The notes under the pieces: generated by a model
What the model saw: only the letters and a program-made list of their open reading frames with translations
Database searches by the model: none
What the model was told of the DNA's origin: nothing
Assembly (NCBI GenBank): GCA_963662155.1
Contig: OY759261.1
Location: 49,900,414-49,964,413, forward strand
DNA length: 64,000 nt
Reading direction: 5' to 3'
Origin: Lamellibrachia columna
Lineage: Eukaryota > Annelida > Polychaeta > Sabellida > Siboglinidae
Part shown: positions 59,701-60,768 of the stretch, piece by piece
Layout: each line of letters opens with the position of its first letter
How positions within the stretch are numbered: the stretch's first letter is position 1
Translations under genes and position numbers: made by a program

Positions 59701-60372
59701 CTGGATTATAAGAAGAGCGTAATACTAGTGTTACTTGGTCTTAGTGCTGCCTTTGATACCGTCGACTATCTTTTACTGATCAATCAACTACACAGAAGTG
59801 GTGTGCATGGCAACGCCATCTGCTGGCTGAAGTCATATCTTTCACAGCAAACTCAGGCAGTTAAAATTGACGTCATTTCACAAAGTGTTGGTCTAACCTG
59901 TGCTGCTGAGCGTGCTCGGACCTATACTGTTTACAATCTACTGTCAGCTCAACAAATTTAAACTACATTTAATCAATATTTGCTGTTGGGTTGAGTAACA
60001 AGGCCTTTCAAAAGTAAACACTATAATTGAATATCAAGTCTGCTGGATACTGCACTATAATGACACTGATGATTACTACATTGGAAAGAATAACAAGTTA
60101 TATTGCCTGGTGTATACATCATTCAAAAAGTGATATAGACCTGTGTGATAACTTACTTGTGGATATTTCAGATTTTGTGAAATTGGTATTTAATGACCAA
60201 AACTGTAAAGGGTTGATCTCTTAACTATCAAGTGCAAAATTGTCTGCTTAGAAAATTAATAATTTGTTAAAAGTATTTAATACAAGGCTTTACCTTCACG
60301 CCACTACTGCTGGCCACCAGTGGGTCAGGGTGTAAAGAGCATGGCAGTGTAACCTTCTTTATAACTTGTAAT
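1804..60372 (-). CDS. NACHT-LRR-IRE1/RNase L-like kinase gene, 22 spliced exons
   Basis: Twenty-two minus-strand segments, each with an AG acceptor and a GT donor, join into one open frame of about 3.63 kb (about 1,210 residues). Both ends probably continue beyond what I can define. Domain order is coiled-coil exons, NACHT NTPase, ten LRR modules, a linker and a protein kinase of IRE1/RNase L type. Every exon-exon phase agrees, including six phase-2/phase-2 84-base LRR exons, which chance pseudo-exons would not give. No signal peptide or membrane segment is visible, so a cytosolic protein is inferred. Known: NACHT proteins oligomerise after LRR-linked sensing, and IRE1-type kinases signal when brought together. 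Inference: receptor clustering activates the kinase and any attached effector. The promoter, first exon and final exon are not identified. The NACHT-to-kinase part is firm; linkage of the four 5' exons rests on phase and coiled-coil continuity. Confidence 0.82.
2010..3320 (-). other. Intron between kinase exons 5 and 6
   Basis: I see no coding element or recognisable transposon here. It is AT-rich with no long open frame. Confidence 0.6.
3328..3416 (-). CDS. Kinase exon 5: activation segment
   Basis: An 89-base exon between TCTGTGCAG and GTGAGT. With the previous exon it reads [15 protein letters not shown], corresponding to the GT-x-x-W-APE region of IRE1 but with MPKE in place of APE. It ends KTCGDIQ, the start of helix F. 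Confidence 0.92.
3713..5627 (+). mobile_element. 5'-truncated LINE insertion
   Basis: A non-LTR retrotransposon inserted in the intron between kinase exons 4 and 5, opposite to the host gene. The 3' end is a (TAAG)n tail at about 5600-5620. An 8-base direct repeat, TAAATTTT, lies at 3705-3712 and 5620-5627 and may be the target-site duplication. The endonuclease domain is missing, as usual for aborted target-primed insertions. The intact frame suggests a fairly recent insertion. Confidence 0.85.
3724..5606 (+). CDS. LINE reverse transcriptase, ORF intact to its stop
   Basis: An open frame of about 627 codons, open at its 5' side. It has an N-terminal charged region, the [15 protein letters not shown] box, [25 protein letters not shown] (catalytic Asp of motif A), [13 protein letters not shown] (motif B), [10 protein letters not shown] (motif C, two catalytic Asp), YLGS and LLYGAETW. 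The C-terminus is basic ([15 protein letters not shown]). All polymerase motifs are intact. A related, broken copy lies at 19617-21191. I do not assign the LINE clade. Confidence 0.9.
5923..6037 (-). CDS. Kinase exon 4: PQN and DFD metal-binding segment
   Basis: A 115-base exon, phase 0 in and 1 out, between GATGTTGTAG and GTGAGT. It starts PQNIFVVS, completing HRDIKPQN, then has [10 protein letters not shown]. The DFG glycine is replaced by Asp; RNase L also has DFD. The catalytic Asp, Asn and metal-binding Asp are all present, so nucleotide binding is likely retained. Confidence 0.93.
6379..6588 (-). CDS. Kinase exon 3: hinge, helix E, HRD loop
   Basis: A 210-base exon, 70 codons, phase 0/0, between TTTTTAG and GTTGGT. 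A Lys/Asp repeat (DKDKDKD) precedes the hinge [17 protein letters not shown], which is typical of IRE1/RNase L kinases. It ends with GLDYMH and the catalytic loop KILHRDIK; the intron splits the loop just before PQN. Confidence 0.94.
7325..7475 (-). CDS. Kinase exon 2: glycine loop, ATP lysine, helix C
   Basis: A 151-base exon between TTATTTGTAG and GTAAAT. It encodes [20 protein letters not shown]: the second half of the P-loop and the VAIK-like lysine. The helix-C glutamate lies in LVKAEVKTL, and [11 protein letters not shown] matches the HPNIV turn of IRE1-like kinases. Ends in phase 0. Confidence 0.93.
7480..8335 (-). other. Intron 3' of kinase exon 1, no element recognised
   Basis: AT-rich intron sequence without a supported gene or transposon. 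Confidence 0.55.
8340..9828 (-). pseudogene. DIRS-type element remnant: RT, RNase H, tyrosine recombinase
   Basis: The upper part (9184-9828) has [20 protein letters not shown], the start of a DIRS-type reverse transcriptase. Other frames at 8940-9180 continue the polymerase (fragments around VESAFRIIP and VIDDFLLL). The lower part (8340-8924) contains an RNase H strand, [15 protein letters not shown], and then a tyrosine-recombinase N-terminal region, [19 protein letters not shown]. Several frameshifts separate the parts and the recombinase catalytic half is missing. It lies in the intron between kinase exons 1 and 2, in the same orientation as the host gene. Confidence 0.8.
10368..10525 (-). 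CDS. Kinase exon 1: linker and start of glycine loop
   Basis: A 158-base exon, phase 0 in and 2 out, between CCTTAACAG and GTAAGT. About 40 charged, probably helical residues (for example [18 protein letters not shown]) are followed by KFKIGKG, the first half of the glycine-rich loop. The loop is completed in the next exon as [12 protein letters not shown]. Confidence 0.88.
10640..10930 (+). mobile_element. CR1-like LINE 3'-end fragment
   Basis: It matches the 3' end of the LINE at 53275-53830, including the TGTTGGACTCTCGATA block and the CCAATGGCTTCCTTGTCCA block. A shorter piece of the same sequence is at about 14350-14430. Not coding here. Confidence 0.65.
11000..12760. other. Intron, no element recognised
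   Basis: AT-rich sequence without supported coding content. The intron separates the pre-kinase linker exon from the 30-base micro-exon. Confidence 0.5.
12765..12870 (+). repeat. Dispersed GAGTCC-rich repeat
   Basis: A block with repeated GGAGTCC words around CCTTGTTTCACC. It closely resembles 31660-31760, which has the same order of words and ends in a similar AGAAGAC. Family unknown. Confidence 0.55.
13303..13332 (-). CDS. 30-base linker micro-exon
   Basis: Ten codons, [10 protein letters not shown], between TTATCCACAG and GTATGT, phase 0/0. It is short, but its phase fits both neighbours and both splice sites are good. It joins the LRR cap to the pre-kinase linker. Skipping it would keep the frame. 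Confidence 0.7.
13766..13838 (-). CDS. LRR exon 10 / C-terminal cap
   Basis: A 73-base exon, phase 2 in and 0 out, between TTTCTTTCAG and GTAAGA. It encodes [20 protein letters not shown], a last half-repeat. The change from phase 2 to phase 0 here marks the end of the module array and the border to the linker and kinase part. Confidence 0.8.
13957..14037 (-). CDS. LRR exon 9
   Basis: An 81-base exon between ATTTTCAG and GTATGT, phase 2/2. It encodes [18 protein letters not shown] and TQLPQLRM, a shortened repeat with a less regular core, as expected near the C-terminal cap of the LRR solenoid. Confidence 0.8.
14570..14656 (-). CDS. LRR exon 8
   Basis: An 87-base exon, phase 2/2, between GTTACAG and GTAAGA. 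It encodes [18 protein letters not shown] followed by [10 protein letters not shown], a 29-residue repeat. Divergent from the other modules. Confidence 0.84.
14942..15031 (-). CDS. LRR exon 7
   Basis: A 90-base exon, phase 2/2, between TTTTACAG and GTAAGT. It encodes [20 protein letters not shown] and then AATSTLRQL, a 30-residue repeat with the L-x-x-N core. It is unlike the duplicated family and probably ancestral. Confidence 0.85.
16417..16500 (-). CDS. LRR exon 6 (duplicated family)
   Basis: An 84-base exon encoding [18 protein letters not shown] and AANTSIQSL, phase 2/2, bordered by ACTTTCAG and GTAAGA. It is the last of the homogeneous copies before the divergent C-terminal LRR exons. 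Confidence 0.88.
17440..17990. other. Unmatched insert in an LRR repeat unit
   Basis: Absent from the other duplicated units at the corresponding place. It has overlapping open frames on both strands (up to 132 codons) without any family resemblance. Probably an unidentified mobile element or unique filler. Confidence 0.4.
18634..18642 (-). pseudogene. Nine-base remnant of a lost LRR exon
   Basis: The last nine bases of the LRR exon, GAGCCTGAA, and its GTAAGA donor are kept with the usual intron flank. The sequence then switches to an unrelated part of the repeat unit near CATGAATTCC. With no acceptor, it cannot be spliced in. Confidence 0.75.
19096..19179 (-). CDS. LRR exon 5 (duplicated family)
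   Basis: An 84-base exon encoding [18 protein letters not shown] and AANTSIQSL, bordered by ACTTTCAG and GTAAGA. One residue (Met for Thr) separates it from the 16417 copy, and several hundred bases of flank match between the two. Confidence 0.87.
19282..21306 (+). mobile_element. TIR DNA element with TA flanks, carrying a dead LINE
   Basis: Perfect inverted repeats of 24 bases bound the element (19282-19305 and 21283-21306), starting CAGTAGTACC. TA lies directly outside both ends (19280-19281 and 21307-21308), typical of Tc1/mariner/pogo targets. The same intron sequence without the insert is seen in the other LRR units (GCACTAATATGTGTAACTA). No transposase is present; the interior is largely a LINE fragment. 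Confidence 0.85.
19617..21191 (+). pseudogene. LINE endonuclease-RT remnant inside the TIR element
   Basis: The first frame (19617-20000) is the end of an APE-type endonuclease, with MGDLNAKVG and [12 protein letters not shown] stop at 20000 is followed by an open RT frame (20346-21191) with [15 protein letters not shown] and [11 protein letters not shown]. It stops soon after motif A, so the FADD motif and the rest of the polymerase are deleted. It is related to the LINE at 3724-5606. Confidence 0.88.
21543..21626 (-). CDS. LRR exon 4 (duplicated family)
   Basis: An 84-base exon encoding [18 protein letters not shown] and ATNTSIQSL. It is nearly the same as the 23553 copy, with the same GTGAGA donor. 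It lies just beyond the right end of the TIR element that fills the previous intron. Phase 2/2. Confidence 0.87.
22403..23316 (+). mobile_element. Second, rearranged copy of the TIR element
   Basis: The right 24-base terminus (23293-23316, ending CTACTG then TA) and about 80 bases inside it equal those at 21306. The left part begins within a sequence shared with 19611 (TACATGTACGTATA), so the left terminus is lost. The interior is not LINE-derived: it holds GTCCGC and GTGTCCCCTCA blocks that resemble the ends of the element itself. Confidence 0.7.
23553..23636 (-). CDS. LRR exon 3 (duplicated family)
   Basis: An 84-base exon encoding [18 protein letters not shown] and ATNTSIQSL. The donor is GA|GTGAGA rather than the AA|GTAAGA of the other copies, shared only with the exon at 21543. 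These two exons with over 1 kb of flank are near-identical, so they form the most recent duplicate pair. Confidence 0.87.
24611..25025 (+). repeat. 57-bp minisatellite, seven copies
   Basis: Seven near-perfect 57-base copies with the core GTTCATCGATGGATGGATGC. Since 57 is a multiple of three, one frame stays open through the array, but that is a consequence of the period. The core resembles the CTAGTCCATCGATGGG motif spread through the LRR introns (15940, 18400), its probable source. Confidence 0.9.
25657..25740 (-). CDS. LRR exon 2 (duplicated family)
   Basis: An 84-base exon between ACTTTCAG and GTAAGA, encoding [18 protein letters not shown] and AENRSIQSL. It is the most divergent of the five tandem copies, with Asn and Tyr around the usual YCD/CCD positions and Glu-Asn-Arg before the conserved SIQSL. 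Phase 2/2, so it can be gained or lost without a frameshift. Confidence 0.85.
25950..26940 (+). pseudogene. Penelope-like retroelement remnant
   Basis: The N-terminal part reads [16 protein letters not shown], a Penelope signature. After a gap the frame resumes at [19 protein letters not shown], then WLRYVDDRF (the catalytic DD), and FLDTCI with [10 protein letters not shown]. Stops lie at about 26292, 26514 and 26797. The stretch between the N-terminal region and motif B is deleted, and no GIY-YIG domain is visible. It inserted next to LRR exon 2. Confidence 0.85.
27056..28497 (+). pseudogene. DIRS-type RNase H and tyrosine recombinase remnant
   Basis: An RNase H strand, [18 protein letters not shown], is followed by the conserved [16 protein letters not shown]. 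After a frameshift a tyrosine recombinase (27623-28339) has [33 protein letters not shown] with the first catalytic Arg, a Lys in LKVSKTDPF, and then [18 protein letters not shown]. In active enzymes this last box is HSFRxG, so the second Arg has become Gln. A TGA at 28337 is followed by an open tail to 28495. The element is dead. Orientation is opposite to the DIRS remnant at 8.3-9.8 kb. Confidence 0.87.
29083..29132. repeat. (TA)n microsatellite
   Basis: About 25 uninterrupted TA repeats in the intron between LRR exons 1 and 2. Confidence 0.97.
29776..29859 (-). CDS. LRR exon 1
   Basis: An 84-base exon, phase 2 in and out, between TTCTTGCAG and GTAAGT. It encodes one 28-residue RNase-inhibitor-type repeat: [18 protein letters not shown], then RKNTSLKLL. 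It has drifted from the five homogeneous copies downstream, so it is likely an older module. It follows the NACHT exon after a 6.9 kb intron. Confidence 0.85.
30310..31640 (-). pseudogene. LINE reverse transcriptase remnant
   Basis: Scattered minus-strand frames read [20 protein letters not shown] near 31590, then [11 protein letters not shown] (polymerase YADD) near 31040, [13 protein letters not shown], and [13 protein letters not shown] with [18 protein letters not shown] at 30600-30730. Many frameshifts and stops. It lies between the NACHT exon and LRR exon 1. Confidence 0.78.
31660..31760 (+). repeat. Dispersed GAGTCC-rich repeat, second copy
   Basis: Matches 12765-12870 in order and content. 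Non-coding. Confidence 0.55.
31990..32530 (+). repeat. Dispersed repeat, plus copy of an inverted pair
   Basis: It begins with two copies of AAGTTACTGGCCC and includes a block around TGTTACAACTGGGTTTATTT. The reverse complement occurs at 41880-42530. Likely a non-autonomous element; no coding content. Confidence 0.65.
32725..33240 (+). pseudogene. LINE C-terminal fragment
   Basis: Frames read [20 protein letters not shown] and [11 protein letters not shown], the usual C-terminal part of LINE ORF2 after the polymerase. The reading frame changes around 32860 and stops follow 33034. Confidence 0.75.
33240..33480 (+). repeat. Short repeats shared with 29300-29420
   Basis: The block GTGTTGAAGGTCGTGTGAAT and GGATACTTGTGTTGGTTG occurs here twice (33240 and 33390) and once at 29350. 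Probably a LINE 3' end. Confidence 0.5.
33815..34080 (+). repeat. Duplicated non-coding block, copy 1
   Basis: From GTTGGATTCC... to the AATATAAAGCC region it repeats at 35402-35665, with a small insertion in the second copy. Identity looks high, including the ACTAGAGGTACCAAGTACAA block. Confidence 0.75.
34975..35215 (+). mobile_element. tRNA-derived SINE, tRNA-Lys-like head
   Basis: The head has an A-box-like TGGTCGAGTGGTAGAGC and a B-box GGTTCAAAACC, with GACTTTTCAG at the anticodon position, closest to tRNA-Lys. A central domain follows, with TGCCTGTGTC, GAGGCAGTAAAAGCC and GAGTAAAAGACCC, shared with the SINE at 54288. The anticodon stem is degraded, so it is not a functional tRNA. Confidence 0.8.
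35402..35665 (+). repeat. Duplicated non-coding block, copy 2
   Basis: Second copy of 33815-34080, 1.6 kb away. The SINE lies between the two copies. Confidence 0.75.
36615..36720 (-). repeat. 30-bp minisatellite next to the NACHT exon donor
   Basis: About four imperfect 30-base copies with core TAGGCGAAATGGGAATAA. The array ends some 28 bases before the splice donor of the NACHT exon. Confidence 0.85.
36749..38342 (-). CDS. NACHT NTPase exon
   Basis: A single 1,594-base exon of 531 codons. It starts with the end of a coiled coil ([11 protein letters not shown]). At about residue 95 it has a P-loop, [13 protein letters not shown], and near residue 170 a Walker B strand, [10 protein letters not shown], where Glu replaces the usual first Asp. 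The sensor-1 strand KVLITSRP follows. The later segment [18 protein letters not shown] resembles the ARC region of NLRs, and [13 protein letters not shown] is the winged-helix motif of NACHT proteins. It ends ...HECHVISL plus two bases, the first LRR strand. The ATG at 38352 is not the start: it lies inside the TTTTCAG acceptor, so the exon is internal. The family binds and hydrolyses ATP to switch between closed and oligomeric states. Flanked by minisatellites in both introns. Confidence 0.93.
38440..38815 (-). repeat. Minisatellite of about 58 bp upstream of the NACHT exon
   Basis: Roughly six degenerate copies sharing CTGGTTCTGAGATAAACAAA and GAGATAACATA. It lies about 100 bases into the intron before the NACHT acceptor. 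Confidence 0.85.
38825..39015. repeat. (TA)n microsatellite between duplicated 70-bp flanks
   Basis: About 28 TA repeats at 38874-38931. The flank GCACCACAGACAGTTCACTG and its relative GTACACCACAGGCAGCTCACTG show that the TA array and the flank were duplicated. Confidence 0.9.
39730..41557 (+). pseudogene. LINE remnant with (ATT)n tail
   Basis: A decayed non-LTR element. Fragments include a piece like [19 protein letters not shown] near 40240, [13 protein letters not shown] near 40420, [15 protein letters not shown] near 40680 and HADGLVMF near 40815, where the YADD box has lost an Asp. The tail is (ATT)n at 41541-41557. Stops and frameshifts throughout. Confidence 0.8.
41560..43340. other. 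Region between LINE and BEL/Pao remnants
   Basis: Apart from the dispersed repeat at 41880-42530, it is AT-rich without recognised coding content. It is the place where the 3' LTR of the BEL/Pao element would be expected, but none is evident. Confidence 0.45.
41880..42530 (-). repeat. Dispersed repeat, minus copy of an inverted pair
   Basis: Reverse complement of 31990-32530, with CAGTCCAAAAGT and AAACCCAATTGTAACAGTCAT as clear anchors. The outer part also matches 1230-1450. Confidence 0.65.
43349..44775 (-). pseudogene. BEL/Pao integrase region
   Basis: Two overlapping frames. The first (44332-44775) is the linker; the second (43349-44410) has a zinc-binding [13 protein letters not shown] with [11 protein letters not shown], the catalytic-core pieces [13 protein letters not shown] and [11 protein letters not shown], and PITYPDT with [10 protein letters not shown]. 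It is truncated at its C-terminus. Confidence 0.9.
44824..45690 (-). pseudogene. BEL/Pao connection and RNase H region
   Basis: Two frames separated by a stop near 45370. The second reads [37 protein letters not shown] and [15 protein letters not shown], typical of the BEL/Pao RNase H and its C-terminal part. Confidence 0.88.
45609..46646 (-). pseudogene. BEL/Pao reverse transcriptase region
   Basis: A 345-codon frame with [27 protein letters not shown] (motif A), [20 protein letters not shown] (motif B) and FYVDDGL (catalytic DD). Polymerase motifs are intact but the neighbouring frames are shifted, so the polyprotein is broken. Confidence 0.92.
47223..47981 (-). pseudogene. BEL/Pao gag-like region (DUF1759-type)
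   Basis: A 252-codon frame with the alpha-helical gag pattern ([27 protein letters not shown]) and a zinc-knuckle [13 protein letters not shown] near the end. A second cysteine cluster ([20 protein letters not shown]) follows in another frame at 46908-47207. Confidence 0.85.
48147..48410. repeat. Direct repeat pair beside the BEL/Pao gag end
   Basis: A block of about 60 bases beginning AGACCTTGTTTAGG and ending GGGTAGTTT occurs at 48147-48212 and again at 48349-48410, with moderate divergence. It may lie in the 5' LTR of the BEL/Pao element. Confidence 0.6.
48415..49010 (+). pseudogene. L2/CR1-like LINE RT fragment, copy 1
   Basis: An open frame at 48712-48963 with [20 protein letters not shown] (motif A), [14 protein letters not shown] and [12 protein letters not shown]. 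The GVPQGSVLGP box has mutated and the frame ends before YADD. Upstream sequence back to 48415 matches 59430-59700. Confidence 0.85.
49020..50490. other. Intron, no gene seen
   Basis: The first 150 bases continue the decayed LINE frame ([13 protein letters not shown] near 48985). The rest is AT-rich without a recognised element. Confidence 0.45.
50506..51050 (+). repeat. 51-bp minisatellite, about 11 copies
   Basis: Copies with core GATTGACAACATGAAGCA and GGACAGATGGAG. The period of 51 keeps frames open on both strands ([15 protein letters not shown] and its antisense), a by-product of the period. It ends exactly where the LINE 3' tail at 51056 starts. Confidence 0.92.
51056..52250 (-). pseudogene. 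L2/CR1-like LINE 3' portion
   Basis: Minus-strand frames give the end of LINE ORF2: [17 protein letters not shown] (52130), [20 protein letters not shown] (51930), then [20 protein letters not shown] (51480). The 3' end is GCGCTATATAAATTCATATT with an (ATT)n tail at 51056-51066. A (TA)n array interrupts it at 51249-51314. Frameshifted, not functional. Confidence 0.88.
51249..51314. repeat. (TA)n microsatellite
   Basis: About 30 TA repeats inside the LINE 3' untranslated part. Confidence 0.95.
52260..53100. other. Intron, no gene seen
   Basis: A piece around 52790-52850 (TCTGGCGTGGTTAGTTTCAC) repeats at 55330-55375, part of the duplicated exon 3/exon 4 block. No other structure recognised. 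Confidence 0.45.
53126..53167 (-). CDS. Candidate 5' exon 4, coiled coil joining the NACHT exon
   Basis: A 42-base exon between CTTTCTTTCAG and GTAAGTC. It reads [13 protein letters not shown] and leaves one G, which completes the first Glu codon of the NACHT exon and continues the heptad pattern into [11 protein letters not shown]. This seamless coiled-coil continuation across three introns is the best evidence that the small exons belong to the NACHT gene. Confidence 0.6.
53275..53830 (+). pseudogene. CR1-like LINE C-terminus
   Basis: It reads [50 protein letters not shown] and [14 protein letters not shown], the ORF2 C-terminus of a CR1-type LINE. Stops and frameshifts at about 53410 and 53520. 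It lies directly beside 5' exon 4. Confidence 0.85.
54288..54610 (+). mobile_element. tRNA-derived SINE, tRNA-Asp-like head
   Basis: A head with A-box-like AGTGGTCTAATGGTTAGAGC, anticodon-loop CTGTCAA (anticodon GTC) and B-box GGTTCGATTCC resembles tRNA-Asp. The central domain (TGCCTGTGTCTCTCGGAAGA, AGTAAAAGATCCC) is shared with the SINE at 34975, which has a different tRNA head. The tail includes GAACACTCTTAAATAAG. Confidence 0.85.
54726..54788 (-). CDS. Candidate 5' exon 3, coiled coil
   Basis: A 63-base exon between CTTATTTCAG and GTAAGTC. In the frame set by its neighbours it encodes 20 residues with heptad-like spacing, including [15 protein letters not shown]. Phase is 1 in and 1 out. 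Its downstream intron sequence closely matches that beside exon 4, so exons 3 and 4 probably arose by duplication of an exon-plus-intron block. It would help dimerise or oligomerise the receptor N-terminus (inference). Confidence 0.6.
54940..56060. other. Intron, no gene seen
   Basis: Contains the second copy of the TCTGGCATGGTTAGTTTAAC block seen at 52790. Otherwise unrecognised. Confidence 0.45.
56075..56417 (+). repeat. 49-bp minisatellite formed from LINE sequence, seven copies
   Basis: Copies start at 56075, 56124, 56173, 56222, 56271, 56320 and 56369. Each encodes, in one frame, [16 protein letters not shown], the start of a LINE RT thumb segment that continues intact past the last copy. 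A period of 49 shifts frame at each copy, so the amplification is not a protein repeat. Confidence 0.95.
56418..56650 (+). pseudogene. LINE RT fragment after the 49-bp array
   Basis: The frame [16 protein letters not shown] continues from the last minisatellite copy and matches the W-x-x-x-W-x-M-x-F-N region after YADD in CR1/L2 RTs. The similarity ends by about 56480; the rest has short repeats ([12 protein letters not shown]). Confidence 0.75.
56681..56786. repeat. (TG)n and (TA)n compound microsatellite
   Basis: GTGTGT runs pass into interrupted TA runs. Confidence 0.93.
57290..57351 (-). pseudogene. Decayed copy of 5' exon 2
   Basis: The segment after AATTGCAG matches 59296-59359 (CACTGGACGATGAACAGTGG), but the frame used by the working exon hits TAG at the fourth codon and the donor is lost. 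It lies in a duplicated block (57280-57510 versus 59320-59520). Confidence 0.7.
57520..58200. other. Intron, no gene seen
   Basis: Open frames of about 60 codons on the plus strand lack any recognisable family. AT-rich. Confidence 0.4.
58221..58450 (+). repeat. Tandem duplication of a 115-bp unit
   Basis: Two near-identical copies, starting TCCACCTGTGTTACTCCTGG at 58221 and 58336. Confidence 0.93.
58460..59290. other. Intron, no gene seen
   Basis: A short doublet of TTGGTAGGGCAATG (58770-58820). No supported gene. Confidence 0.4.
59296..59359 (-). CDS. Candidate 5' exon 2, polar, start of coiled coil
   Basis: This 64-base exon follows an AATTGCAG acceptor and ends at GAG|GTGTGT. In phase 0 it reads 21 residues, including [15 protein letters not shown], then leaves one base, which fits the next exon. 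It is rich in Gln, Glu and Lys and leads into a coiled coil. A decayed copy of the same exon lies at 57290-57351, so this segment has been duplicated. An L2-like LINE fragment lies just to its right in the 5' intron. Confidence 0.55.
59430..59961 (+). pseudogene. L2/CR1-like LINE RT fragment, copy 2
   Basis: Open frame 59587-59961 with [20 protein letters not shown] and [12 protein letters not shown]; it matches 48415-48960 closely over about 530 bases. A small deletion replaces the GVPQGS box. Both copies also share the non-coding 5' flank, so this is a block duplication or two insertions of the same truncated element. Confidence 0.85.
60294..60372 (-). CDS. Candidate 5' exon 1 of the NACHT-LRR-kinase gene
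   Basis: A 79-base open segment preceded by a branch-point-like CTAAC, a short pyrimidine run and CAG, and followed by GTAAAG. It needs two bases from an unseen earlier exon, then encodes 26 residues including [20 protein letters not shown], and ends in phase 0, exactly as the next exon needs. The residues match no domain I recognise. An upstream exon with the start codon must lie further right, possibly beyond the satellite array. Support is splice signals and phase only. Confidence 0.5.
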
Positions 60373-60768
60373 CTGTAACTAGTAAGAAGTTAGTTATTGA
60401 TCGCAGTGGACACACTACATGTCCATCTCTCTGGTGGGAAGATTATTAAATGATTATCTATTTATCTTAGTGGACAGCGCCCAGCAAGGGAAAGACGTTC
60501 CAGTCAGGTCACGTTCTTGTGTCCTCGGAAGGGATTTGACTTCCGTCAAACTGGATACTTGAGGATTAACATAGATGTACATCAATATAAGACCTAATGA
60601 ATATATTAACTTGTGTGTGTAGAATCAATAACTGCTGAACTTTGCCGATGTTAACTTGATGTTAATGTATGAGAAACACCTGCTATAAAGGCAACTAATC
60701 AGATGTATTCTAGGAGAACTAGGGATAACGGGAGAGAAAAGTGGGAGTAATAGTAGGAGAGCTGTAGA

